A stretch of 64,000 nt of DNA, from positions 62,001 to 126,000 of the forward strand of contig NZ_ML133524.1 of assembly GCF_003985145.1 (NCBI RefSeq), given 5' to 3'. A program made the translations under genes and the position numbers. How positions within the stretch are numbered: position 1 is the stretch's first letter; each line of letters opens with the position of its first letter. The notes beneath the pieces were generated by a model. It ran no database searches. It was not told the DNA's origin and saw only the letters and a program-made list of their open reading frames with translations. The DNA is from Rhizobium anhuiense (GTDB taxonomy: Bacteria > Pseudomonadota > Alphaproteobacteria > Rhizobiales > Rhizobiaceae). Shown here piece by piece: positions 56,730 to 64,000 of this stretch.

Positions 56730-58811
56730 TTACTCTGCCGCGACTTTGAAGTTGTTGCGGGCCAATGCCGAGCACTCCGCCATGACAGCCGAGGCGCGCG
56801 CTATCGGGTTCGTCAAATAGAAGTCTTTGACCGGCGACGCAAACCCTGACTTGTTCATCTTGCCGGCTTTTTTCGCAACTGCGGCAATTTGGGCGCTATC
56901 GCTTTCGGCGATCTCGTCGATGGCGGCGAAATGCGGGAAAGCGGCGTAGAGCCGGACGCGCAGTTCGCTCAGCGAATCGAAGGGAAGCTTCTTGCCGAGC
57001 ACGTCGGAAAGCGCGCGGATGATCGCCCAGTCCTCGCGGGCGTCGCCCGGGGCAAAGCCGGCGCGGTTGCCCATCTGGACGCGGCCTTCGGTGTTGACCC
57101 AGGTGCCGGACTTTTCCGTATAGGCCGCAGCCGGCAGGATGACGTCGGCATGATGCGCGCCGTTATCGCCATGCGAGCCGATATAGACGGTGAGCCTGGC
57201 CTTCTTGGTGGCGAAATCGAGTTCGTCGGCGCCAAGCAGGAAGAGCACGTCCATCGCGCTCAGCATTTCGGCGGCATTGACGCCGGCAGCACCCGGCACG
57301 AAGCCGAGGTCGAGGCCGCCGACGCGCGAGGCTGCGGTATGGAGGACGGCAAAACCGTTCCAGCCTTCGACGACCGCGCCGACCGAACCGGCAAGCTTGG
57401 CGGCACTGGCGAGAACGCCGGCGCCGTCGCTGCGCGACAGCGCGCCCTGGCCGATGATGATCATCGGCTTGGCGGCGTTCTTCAGCACCTCGGCGAAGGC
57501 ATGGTTGCCGTCGACCAGATCCTTCAGCGTGTCGGGACCGGCGCCGAGGTAATCATAGCTGTAGCGCAGTTCGCCCGCCTCGCCGATCACGCCGATCGGG
57601 AACTTGCCGCGGCGCCAGCGCTTGCGGATGCGGGCATTGAGGATCGCCGCCTCGAAGCGCGGATTGGCGCCGATGATCAACAGCGCGTCGGCCTGGTCGA
57701 TGCCCGAAATGGTCGGGTTGAACAGGTAGCTTGCGCGGCCGAGCGACGGATCGAGTGCCGCCCCATCCTGGCGACAGTCGAGATTGGTCGAGCCCAGCGA
57801 CTTCACCAGTTCGGAGAGCGCGTACATTTCCTCGACGGAAGCAAGGTCGCCAGCGATCGCGCCGATCTTGTCGCCCGAGGTGGCGCTGACGGCGGCCTTG
57901 ATGGCGCCGAAGGCTTCGGCCCAGGTGGCGGGCTGCAGGCGGCCGTCGCGGCGCACATAGGGCCGGTCGAGGCGCTGGGTCTTCAGCCCGTCCCAGATGA
58001 AGCGGCTTTTGTCTGAGATCCACTCCTCGTTGATCGCCTCGTTGACGCGCGGCAGGATGCGCATGACTTCGCGGCCGCGAGTGTCGACGCGGATCGCCGA
58101 ACCGACGGCATCCATGACGTCGATCGATTCGGTCTTGTTCAATTCCCAGGGGCGCGCGGTGAAGGCGAAGGGCTTGGAGGTGAGCGCGCCGACCGGGCAA
58201 AGGTCGACGACGTTGCCCTGCAGCTCGGAGGTCATCGCCTGTTCGAGATAGGTGGTGATCTCGGCATCCTCGCCGCGGCCGATCAGGCCGAGTTCGGAAA
58301 TGCCGGCAACCTCCGTCGTGAAGCGGACGCAGCGCGTGCAGTGGATGCAGCGGTTCATCACCGTCTTGACGAGCGGGCCGATATACTTGTCTTCGACGGC
58401 GCGCTTGTCTTCCTGATAGCGCGAGGTGTCGATGCCGAAGGCCATCGCCTGGTCCTGCAGGTCGCATTCGCCGCCCTGGTCGCAGATCGGGCAATCCAGC
58501 GGATGGTTGATCAGCAGGAATTCCATCACGCCTTCGCGGGCCTTCTTGACCATCGGGGTGTTGGTGAAGACCTCGGGCAGTTCGCCGTTCGGGCCGCCGC
58601 GAATGTCGCGCACGCTCATGGCGCAGGAAGCCTGCGGCTTCGGCGGGCCACCCTTCACCTCGACGAGGCACATGCGGCAATTGCCGGCAACCGACAGGCG
58701 CTCGTGGAAGCAGAAGCGCGGAACCTCGGCGCCGGCATCCTCACACGCCTGCAATAGCGTGAAATGATCCGGAACTTCGATCTCGTTGCCGTCAATCTTC
58801 AGTTTTGCCAT
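56730..58811 (-). CDS. nuoG: NADH-quinone oxidoreductase subunit G
   Basis: A 693-residue iron-sulfur subunit. An N-terminal [2Fe-2S] ferredoxin domain (VPRFCFHERLSVAGNCRMCL) is followed by the His/Cys-ligated N5 cluster motif (HPLDCPICDQGGECDLQDQ) and the N4 motif (CIHCTRCVRF). A molybdopterin-oxidoreductase-like domain without cofactor completes it. The length matches the mitochondrial 75-kDa type rather than the about 900-residue E. coli type. A 218-bp gap separates it from the upstream HhH gene. Confidence 0.97.
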   Translation of the reverse strand: MAKLKIDGNEIEVPDHFTLLQACEDAGAEVPRFCFHERLSVAGNCRMCLVEVKGGPPKPQASCAMSVRDIRGGPNGELPEVFTNTPMVKKAREGVMEFLLINHPLDCPICDQGGECDLQDQAMAFGIDTSRYQEDKRAVEDKYIGPLVKTVMNRCIHCTRCVRFTTEVAGISELGLIGRGEDAEITTYLEQAMTSELQGNVVDLCPVGALTSKPFAFTARPWELNKTESIDVMDAVGSAIRVDTRGREVMRILPRVNEAINEEWISDKSRFIWDGLKTQRLDRPYVRRDGRLQPATWAEAFGAIKAAVSATSGDKIGAIAGDLASVEEMYALSELVKSLGSTNLDCRQDGAALDPSLGRASYLFNPTISGIDQADALLIIGANPRFEAAILNARIRKRWRRGKFPIGVIGEAGELRYSYDYLGAGPDTLKDLVDGNHAFAEVLKNAAKPMIIIGQGALSRSDGAGVLASAAKLAGSVGAVVEGWNGFAVLHTAASRVGGLDLGFVPGAAGVNAAEMLSAMDVLFLLGADELDFATKKARLTVYIGSHGDNGAHHADVILPAAAYTEKSGTWVNTEGRVQMGNRAGFAPGDAREDWAIIRALSDVLGKKLPFDSLSELRVRLYAAFPHFAAIDEIAESDSAQIAAVAKKAGKMNKSGFASPVKDFYLTNPIARASAVMAECSALARNNFKVAAE

Positions 58812-59003
58812 CGTCGCTCAGTCCTGTTTCCCGTTTGCCTGATGACGGCAAACAAACCTATTTTTGCAACATTCTCATTGCCAAGCCGGATCTTTCGTCC
58901 TGCCGACACCGGATGTCGCCGAAATTCTCTGTCACGCGTTCCAGACCCGGAACCCGCACCGGCATCGAAAGGCCCCCGCCCGTCCGCCGATCTGCCCATT
59001 CTT

Positions 59004-59024
59004 CCGGCCGATTGACACGGCCGG
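59004..59024 (-). repeat. intercistronic hairpin between the HhH gene and nuoG
   Basis: CCGGCCG (59004-59010), 7-nt loop, CGGCCGG (59018-59024) is a perfect stem just past the HhH gene stop, with no T-run. It is likely an mRNA-stability or partial-termination element within the operon. Confidence 0.55.
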
Positions 59025-59029
59025 ACAGT

Positions 59030-59785
59030 TCATTTCTTCCTGCGGCCTCGCCCTGCCAGAACTTTTGCCTGACCGGTCCAGTCGTCACGGCCGATGCGGC
59101 CGTTGAAGCCGAGTTCGGCGTCGAGCCGGGCGATTTCCGCGTCGGTCCAGGCGGCAATCTCGGCGAAGCTGCGAATACCCTTGGCGTTCAGCACCTGCTC
59201 CAGCTTCGGGCCGATGCCGGCGATCAGCTTGAGATCGTCGGCCTTGACAGCCCGCGCAGCCGGTCTTGCCTTCACGGCCGGCTTCAGCTGGCCCGGCTTC
59301 GTATCGCTAACCGACTTCGTTTGGCCGACAGACTTCGCTTCAGTGACCGGCTTCGCTTCAGTGACCGGCTTCGTCTGGCTGGCCGGGATCGGTTCGCTGA
59401 CCGGCCTGACGACAGTCAGTGTCGGCCCTGCCTTCTTCCCGGCCGCCGGCTTGGTGAAAGCCTTGACGGCAGGGCGAATATTCTCCGGCCGGATTTCGAC
59501 ATCGGGCGCCGGCTCGTCCGGCGGCGTGTCATCGAGAGCGGCAGCGACTTTGCTCGTGGTTTCCAGGGCGCTCTGCCAGGCGCCGAAGAAGGCGCCGGCC
59601 ATCTGCGTCGAGAAACCGAAGCCGATCGCCGTTGCCGCGGCAAAGGCTGCAGCCGGATGCGCCATCAGCGGATGCACCGGCATCGCCTGTGCATTTTCAA
59701 GCATCTCGGCGGCAAGGCGGCCGAAACCGGCCGCGAAATCGGCGACTTCTTCCTTCTTCCCAGCCTTGGATGCATTGTCCGCCAT
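59030..59785 (-). CDS. HhH-domain protein inside the nuo operon
   Basis: A 251-residue protein. The N-terminal half has an amphipathic/hydrophobic region (AAAFAAATAIGFGFSTQMAG). A Lys/Pro/Thr-rich linker follows, whose coding DNA contains an 18-bp tandem duplication near 59334-59372. A C-terminal helix-hairpin-helix domain (LKLIAGIGPKLEQVL, ending GRIGRDDWTGQAKVL) completes it. That last domain is clearly related to the C-terminal tail of the NuoE in this operon (LKMISGVGPKIEATL, GRIERDDWVKQAKAL). Such proteins are often annotated as predicted 5' DNA nucleases, but no catalytic residues are evident. A role in complex I assembly is inference from position, 2 nt after nuoF. Confidence 0.82.
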   Translation of the reverse strand: MADNASKAGKKEEVADFAAGFGRLAAEMLENAQAMPVHPLMAHPAAAFAAATAIGFGFSTQMAGAFFGAWQSALETTSKVAAALDDTPPDEPAPDVEIRPENIRPAVKAFTKPAAGKKAGPTLTVVRPVSEPIPASQTKPVTEAKPVTEAKSVGQTKSVSDTKPGQLKPAVKARPAARAVKADDLKLIAGIGPKLEQVLNAKGIRSFAEIAAWTDAEIARLDAELGFNGRIGRDDWTGQAKVLAGRGRRKK

Positions 59786-59787
59786 GA

Positions 59788-61092
59788 TTATTCAGCCGCC
59801 TCCAGAACCGCGCCGTGATCGAGCGCGCTCGCCGTATACTGGTCGATGCGCTTTTCGATCTCGGGACGGAAGTTACGGATCAGACCCTGCACCGGCCATG
59901 CGGCTGCGTCGCCCAGCGCACAGATGGTGTGGCCTTCGATCTGCTTGGTCACCTGGAACAGCATGTCGATTTCGCGCTTCTGGGCATTGCCCTTGGCCAT
60001 GCGTTCCATCACCCGCCACATCCAGCCCGTGCCTTCGCGGCACGGCGTGCACTGACCGCAGCTCTCGTGCTTGAAGAAGGCGGAGATGCGGGCGATCGCC
60101 TTGATGACGTCGGTGGACTTGTCCATGACGATCGCCGCCGCCGTGCCGAAGGAGGAGCCGACGCCGCGCAAGCCGTCGAAATCCATCGGGCAGTCGATGA
60201 TGTCCTTGGCCGGAACGATCGGGCAGGATGCGCCGCCCGGAATGACGGCGAGCAGATTGTCCCAGCCGCCGCGGATGCCGCCGGCGTGGCGATCGACCAG
60301 CTCGCGGAAGGTGATGCCCATTTCCTCTTCGACCGTGCACGGCTTGTTGACGTGGCCGGAGAGCATGAACAGCTTGGTGCCGACATTGTTCGGGCGGCCG
60401 ATGGCGGAGAACCAGCCGGCGCCGCGGCGCAGGATCGTCGGTGCAACAGCGATCGATTCGACGTTGTTGACAGTCGTCGGGCAGCCGTAGAGGCCCATAT
60501 TGGCCGGGAATGGCGGCTTCAGGCGCGGCTGGCCCTTCTTGCCTTCGAGGCTTTCGAGCAGCGCGGTTTCCTCGCCGCAGATATAGGCGCCGGCGCCATG
60601 ATGGACGAAGATGTCCATGTCCCAGCCGAGCTTGTTGTTCTTGCCGAGCAGGCCGTAATCATAGCATTCGTCGATCGCCGCCTGCAGCGCCTCGCGCTCT
60701 CTTATATATTCGCCGCGCACATAGATATAGGCCGCATTGGCGCCCATGGCGAAGCTCGCGATGACGCAGCCTTCGATCAGCGTATGCGGATCGTGGCGCA
60801 TGATGTCGCGGTCCTTGCAGGTACCGGGCTCGGATTCGTCGGCGTTGACGACGAGGTAATGCGGGCGTCCGTCGCTTTCCTTCGGCATGAAGGACCATTT
60901 GAGACCCGTGGGGAAGCCAGCGCCGCCGCGACCGCGAAGGCCGGATGCCTTCATCTCGTTGATGATCCAGTCACGGCCCTTTTCGAGGATCTGCTTGGTG
61001 CCGTCCCAGTGGCCGCGGCTCATCGCGCCCTTCAGGGACTTGTCCTTGAGGCCGTAGATGTTGGTAAAGATGCGGTCTTTATCTTGTAACAT
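59788..61092 (-). CDS. nuoF: NADH-quinone oxidoreductase subunit F
   Basis: A 434-residue NADH-binding flavoprotein subunit. The NADH/FMN glycine-rich motifs are [13 protein letters not shown] and [19 protein letters not shown]; the [4Fe-4S] N3 motif is [12 protein letters not shown] with a distal Cys in ICALGDAA. It is the entry point of electrons from NADH. It starts 10 nt after nuoE. Confidence 0.97.
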   Translation of the reverse strand: MLQDKDRIFTNIYGLKDKSLKGAMSRGHWDGTKQILEKGRDWIINEMKASGLRGRGGAGFPTGLKWSFMPKESDGRPHYLVVNADESEPGTCKDRDIMRHDPHTLIEGCVIASFAMGANAAYIYVRGEYIREREALQAAIDECYDYGLLGKNNKLGWDMDIFVHHGAGAYICGEETALLESLEGKKGQPRLKPPFPANMGLYGCPTTVNNVESIAVAPTILRRGAGWFSAIGRPNNVGTKLFMLSGHVNKPCTVEEEMGITFRELVDRHAGGIRGGWDNLLAVIPGGASCPIVPAKDIIDCPMDFDGLRGVGSSFGTAAAIVMDKSTDVIKAIARISAFFKHESCGQCTPCREGTGWMWRVMERMAKGNAQKREIDMLFQVTKQIEGHTICALGDAAAWPVQGLIRNFRPEIEKRIDQYTASALDHGAVLEAAE

Positions 61093-61102
61093 GCTTCACC
61101 TC

Positions 61103-62269
61103 TTACCGCGGCTTCTTGCCGAAGACCTTGATATATTCCGCTTCCCCGCCCTTGGCGAGCGCCTTGGCCTGCTTGACCCAGTCATCGCGCTCGATGCGGC
61201 CGCGGAAGTTCAGGTAGCCGTCGACCCATTCGCGTTCGGCCTTCTTCCAGCCCGCGACCTGCGCGAAGGTGAAGATGCCGATTTCGTTCAGCGTCGCCTC
61301 GATCTTCGGACCGACGCCCGAGATCATCTTCAGATCATCCGGGGCTGCGGGCTTTTCGATGCCGGACGGACGGTTCTTGTCGGTCAGGGAAGGCTTGGCC
61401 GACGGGGCGGCTTCGGCCTTGACGGTAGCTTTCGGCGCCGGTTCGGCAGCCGCCGTGCCCGATATCGGCTGCTCTTCGGCGGCCTTGGCGTTCTTCGCCG
61501 CCGCCTTCGGTGCGGTTGCCGGCGTCTTCAGCGCTGCATTGGTCTCGGCATCGGTGCTCTTCGGGCGGGCGGCCTCGGAAGGCGGAACCGGCGCGGCGTC
61601 GACCGGGGCCGACACGGTTTCGGCATCGGCCTTCTTGGCGCGCGTCCTGGCCTTCGGCTCTTCCGTCGTCAGCGAGGTCGGGCCGCCTTCGGGCGCTGAA
61701 AATATCCGGTCGATCTGGGTGCCGGGCTTGATGCTGGCGCCATTGCCGGCGGCAAAGACGTCGATGATCTCTTCGAGACGCTCTGGCGTCAGGTCCTCAT
61801 AGGTGTCCTTGCCGATCATCACCATCGGCGCGTTGACGCAGGCCCCGAGACATTCGACCTCTTCCCAGGACAGCGTGCCTTCGGCATTGCGCTCGAAGGC
61901 ATGGGCATGGATCTTGCTCTTGCAGACCGACATCAGCGCTTCCGAGCCGCGCAGCATGCAGGGCGTCGTGCCGCAGACCTGGACATGGGCGCGCGTGCCG
62001 ACAGGATGCAGCTGGAACTGCGTATAGAAGGTCGCGACCTCGAGCACTCTGATATAGGCCATGTCGAGCATGTCGGCGATCTTTTCGATCGCCGCGCGCG
62101 TGACCCAACCGTCCTGCTCCTGCGCCCGCATCAATAGCGGAATGACCGCCGATTGCTGGCGGCCGGCGGGGTATTTCTGGATCGTCTTGTCCGCCCAGAC
62201 CGCATTCTCATCGCTGAAGGCGAATGCGGCAGGCTGAAATTGATCTTCGGCTAATCGACGAACGGACAT
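61103..62269 (-). CDS. nuoE: NADH-quinone oxidoreductase subunit E with long C-terminal extension
   Basis: 388 residues, about twice the usual NuoE. The first 200 residues are the thioredoxin-like [2Fe-2S] domain (ligands in CGTTPCMLRG and ECLGACVNAP, cluster N1a). An Ala/Pro/Lys-rich linker (about 200-295) precedes a C-terminal helix-hairpin-helix-like domain (LKMISGVGPKIEATL ... FRGRIERDDWVKQAKALA). The extension is in frame and ends at a normal stop. The same domain recurs in the extra gene after nuoF. Confidence 0.95.
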   Translation of the reverse strand: MSVRRLAEDQFQPAAFAFSDENAVWADKTIQKYPAGRQQSAVIPLLMRAQEQDGWVTRAAIEKIADMLDMAYIRVLEVATFYTQFQLHPVGTRAHVQVCGTTPCMLRGSEALMSVCKSKIHAHAFERNAEGTLSWEEVECLGACVNAPMVMIGKDTYEDLTPERLEEIIDVFAAGNGASIKPGTQIDRIFSAPEGGPTSLTTEEPKARTRAKKADAETVSAPVDAAPVPPSEAARPKSTDAETNAALKTPATAPKAAAKNAKAAEEQPISGTAAAEPAPKATVKAEAAPSAKPSLTDKNRPSGIEKPAAPDDLKMISGVGPKIEATLNEIGIFTFAQVAGWKKAEREWVDGYLNFRGRIERDDWVKQAKALAKGGEAEYIKVFGKKPR

Positions 62270-62285
62270 TCTTCCTCACGCCTTG

Positions 62286-62558
62286 TCAGTTTAGGGTTCC
62301 ACACCGCGAAGCGGTCAAAGACTGCATTTCGCAGGCATAGGCCGACTGGTCTTTCTGCATAAACACTACGAATTTGCCGCCGTTCGGAACGGCAGCCTTG
62401 ATCTGATAGCCCTTGGACAAAAGCTCGCCCATGGACGATTGCTGCGCCGGCGGCGTCTCTTCCTTATGGCCCAGCGGCGTGCCGAGGCTATCGGCCTCCT
62501 GAGCCGAAACTCCGGATGCCGAAAGAAGGAGTGCGACGGCCAGCGGCAGAAGCTGCAT
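62286..62558 (-). CDS. small secreted protein between nuoD and nuoE
   Basis: A 90-residue protein beginning [20 protein letters not shown], a signal peptide with cleavage after VSA. The mature part has KGYQIKAAVPNGGKFVVFMQ and ends with two cysteines (AYACEMQSL, SRCGTLN) likely to form a disulfide. The ATG overlaps the nuoD stop by one base (TGATG), so it is translated with the complex I operon. A periplasmic location is predicted; its role is unknown. The frame extends into nuoD, but that part is antisense-like and rejected. Confidence 0.8.
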   Translation of the reverse strand: MQLLPLAVALLLSASGVSAQEADSLGTPLGHKEETPPAQQSSMGELLSKGYQIKAAVPNGGKFVVFMQKDQSAYACEMQSLTASRCGTLN

Positions 62559-63748
62559 CAGCGGTCCACCTCGCCGAAGACGATGTCGAGCGAGCCGAGC
62601 ACGGCCGCGACGTCGGCAAGCTGATGGCCGCGGCACATGAAGTCCATCGCCTGCAGATGGGCATAACCCGGCGCGCGGATCTTGCAGCGATAAGGCTTGT
62701 TGGAGCCGTCGGAGACGAGATAGACGCCGAACTCGCCCTTCGGCGCCTCGACGGCGGCGTACACTTCGCCGGCCGGCACGTGGTAGCCTTCGGTATAGAG
62801 CTTGAAGTGGTGGATCAGCGCTTCCATCGAGCGCTTCATCTCGCCGCGCTTCGGCGGTACGACCTTGCCGTCGATCGACGAGAAGGGGCCGGTCTTGGCA
62901 TCGGACAGCAGGCGATTGACGCATTGCTTCATGATGCGGACCGATTCGCGCATCTCGATCATGCGGATCAGGTAGCGGTCGTAGTTGTCGCCGTTCTTGC
63001 CGATCGGAATGTCGAATTCGAGATCGGAATAACATTCATAAGGCTGGGCGCGGCGCAGATCCCAGGCAGCGCCCGAACCGCGCACCATGACGCCGGAAAA
63101 GCCCCAGGCCCAGCAGTCTTCCAGCGAGACGACGCCGATATCGACGTTGCGCTGCTTGAAGATGCGGTTGCCGGTGAGCAGGTCGTCGATGTCGTCGAGC
63201 GCCTTCAGGAAGGGGTCGCACCAGTCGCCGATATCCTGCACGAGCTGTTCCGGCAGGTCCTGATGGACGCCGCCCGGGCGGACATAAGCAGCGTGCATGC
63301 GCGAACCGCTGGCGCGCTCGTAAAACACCATCAGCTTTTCACGCTCTTCGAAGCCCCAGAGCGGCGGCGTCAGCGCCCCGACGTCCATGGCCTGCGTGGT
63401 GACGTTCAGAAGATGCGAGAGGATGCGGCCGATTTCCGAATAGAGCACGCGGATCAGCTGGCCGCGGATCGGAATCTCGATGCCGAGCAGCTTTTCGACG
63501 GCCAGCGCATAGGCATGCTCCTGGTTCATCGGCGCGACATAGTCGAGGCGATCGAAATAGGGCACGGCCTGAAGATAGGTCTTGGTCTCGATCAGCTTCT
63601 CGGTGCCGCGATGCAACAGGCCGATATGCGGATCAACCCGCTCCACAATTTCGCCGTCAAGCTCCAGGACAAGACGAAGAACGCCATGCGCCGCCGGATG
63701 CTGCGGTCCGAAGTTGATGTTGAAGTTGCGGACGTTATGTTCTGTCAT
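62558..63748 (-). CDS. nuoD: NADH-quinone oxidoreductase subunit D
   Basis: A 396-residue 49-kDa-type subunit lining the quinone site. [15 protein letters not shown] carries the conserved His of the quinone pocket, and [14 protein letters not shown] and the C-terminal [11 protein letters not shown] are typical. It is separate from nuoC, not fused as in E. coli. It starts 63 nt after the nuoC stop. Confidence 0.97.
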   Translation of the reverse strand: MTEHNVRNFNINFGPQHPAAHGVLRLVLELDGEIVERVDPHIGLLHRGTEKLIETKTYLQAVPYFDRLDYVAPMNQEHAYALAVEKLLGIEIPIRGQLIRVLYSEIGRILSHLLNVTTQAMDVGALTPPLWGFEEREKLMVFYERASGSRMHAAYVRPGGVHQDLPEQLVQDIGDWCDPFLKALDDIDDLLTGNRIFKQRNVDIGVVSLEDCWAWGFSGVMVRGSGAAWDLRRAQPYECYSDLEFDIPIGKNGDNYDRYLIRMIEMRESVRIMKQCVNRLLSDAKTGPFSSIDGKVVPPKRGEMKRSMEALIHHFKLYTEGYHVPAGEVYAAVEAPKGEFGVYLVSDGSNKPYRCKIRAPGYAHLQAMDFMCRGHQLADVAAVLGSLDIVFGEVDR

Positions 63749-63782
63749 GGCGATGGCTCGCGTTCTCAGATAACCGATGAGT

Positions 63783-63798
63783 GGCGGCGAAAGCCGCC
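63783..63798 (-). repeat. GC-rich hairpin between nuoC and nuoD
   Basis: GGCGGC-gaaa-GCCGCC gives a stable 6-bp stem with a tetraloop in the 63-nt nuoC-nuoD spacer. It probably protects or processes the mRNA rather than terminating it. Confidence 0.5.
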
Positions 63799-63811
63799 AG
63801 CCGCCTTTAAT

Positions 63812-64000
63812 TTATTGCTTCGCTTTTTCATCACCGGGCAGCACATAGTCGGTGCCTTCCCATGGCGACATGAAGTCGAAGTTGCGGAATTCCTGCTTCA
63901 ACTCGACCGGCTCGTACACGACGCGTTTCGCGGCGTCGTCGTAACGGACCTCGACGAAACCTGTCGTCGGGAAGTCCTTGCGCAGCGGGTGGCCTTCGAA
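63812..64000 (-). CDS. nuoC: NADH-quinone oxidoreductase subunit C, 3' part only
   Basis: The C-terminal 62 codons are visible, cut by the right edge of the window. [20 protein letters not shown] is the highly conserved NuoC/30-kDa signature, followed by [18 protein letters not shown] and the stop TAA at 63814-63812. The upstream part and nuoA-nuoB should lie to the right. Confidence 0.95.
   Translation of the reverse strand, partial: FEGHPLRKDFPTTGFVEVRYDDAAKRVVYEPVELKQEFRNFDFMSPWEGTDYVLPGDEKAKQ

Noticed and set aside
62559..63035. 249-codon version of the small secreted nuo-operon protein
   Set aside because: The upstream part is a shifted frame within nuoD; the signal peptide starts at 62558.

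Overview
The window is a 64 kb piece of a GC-rich chromosome from an alphaproteobacterium, most likely Rhizobium (R. etli / R. leguminosarum group). The basis is codon usage, the conserved blocks amiC-mrcA-prfB divergent from rne, divK-pleD, proS-lolC-lolD..dnaE and a full nuo operon followed by birA-rnj, plus intergenic palindromic repeats of a kind I recognise from rhizobia. The genus call is inference; the gene content is read from the sequence. It is mostly housekeeping chromosome. I see no phage, insertion sequence, CRISPR array or secretion cluster.

Layout. 1-5.4 kb: start of an unknown gene on the left edge, a three-copy palindromic tandem repeat, tuf preceded by tRNA-Tyr and tRNA-Gly on one transcript, rlmB, several small exported or membrane proteins, and tRNA-Thr. 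5.5-8 kb: nadK, a secreted protein and an alpha/beta hydrolase. 8-17 kb: prfB (with programmed +1 frameshift), mrcA and amiC (cell wall), and rne. 17-28 kb: aidB, pyrB with a degenerate dihydroorotase partner, plsY, dprA, topA, rnr. 28-33 kb: DUF983 protein, MFS transporter, rpmG, a 750-bp gene-poor stretch with structured RNA candidates, then the cell-cycle/c-di-GMP pair divK-pleD. 33-37.4 kb: small unknowns, a HAD-like protein, a GNAT, SOS-regulated dinB, an L,D-transpeptidase. 37.4-45.2 kb: dnaE and proS-lolC-lolD, with a small SOS-controlled insertion between lolD and dnaE. 45.4-49 kb: a candidate sRNA, DUF1467, mce, rnj, birA. 49-64 kb: nuoN back to a truncated nuoC, all on the minus strand, with two extra genes inside the operon.

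The most interesting signal is at 41.0-41.9 kb. A 28-codon ORF for a single membrane helix has a strong Shine-Dalgarno sequence and a TTGACA-N17-CAAATT promoter whose spacer is filled by an alphaproteobacterial LexA box (GTTC-N7-GTTC). A second LexA box lies upstream of the divergent DUF5680 gene. A third lies at the dinB promoter, where it serves as an internal positive control. The 28-residue peptide looks like a functional counterpart of the Caulobacter SOS division inhibitor SidA.

Other points: the dihydroorotase-like protein after pyrB has lost its metal ligands; the dinB product carries an N-terminal zinc-ribbon; a helix-hairpin-helix domain is shared between a long NuoE tail and an extra protein between nuoF and nuoG; and two intergenic regions have terminator-bounded candidate small RNAs.
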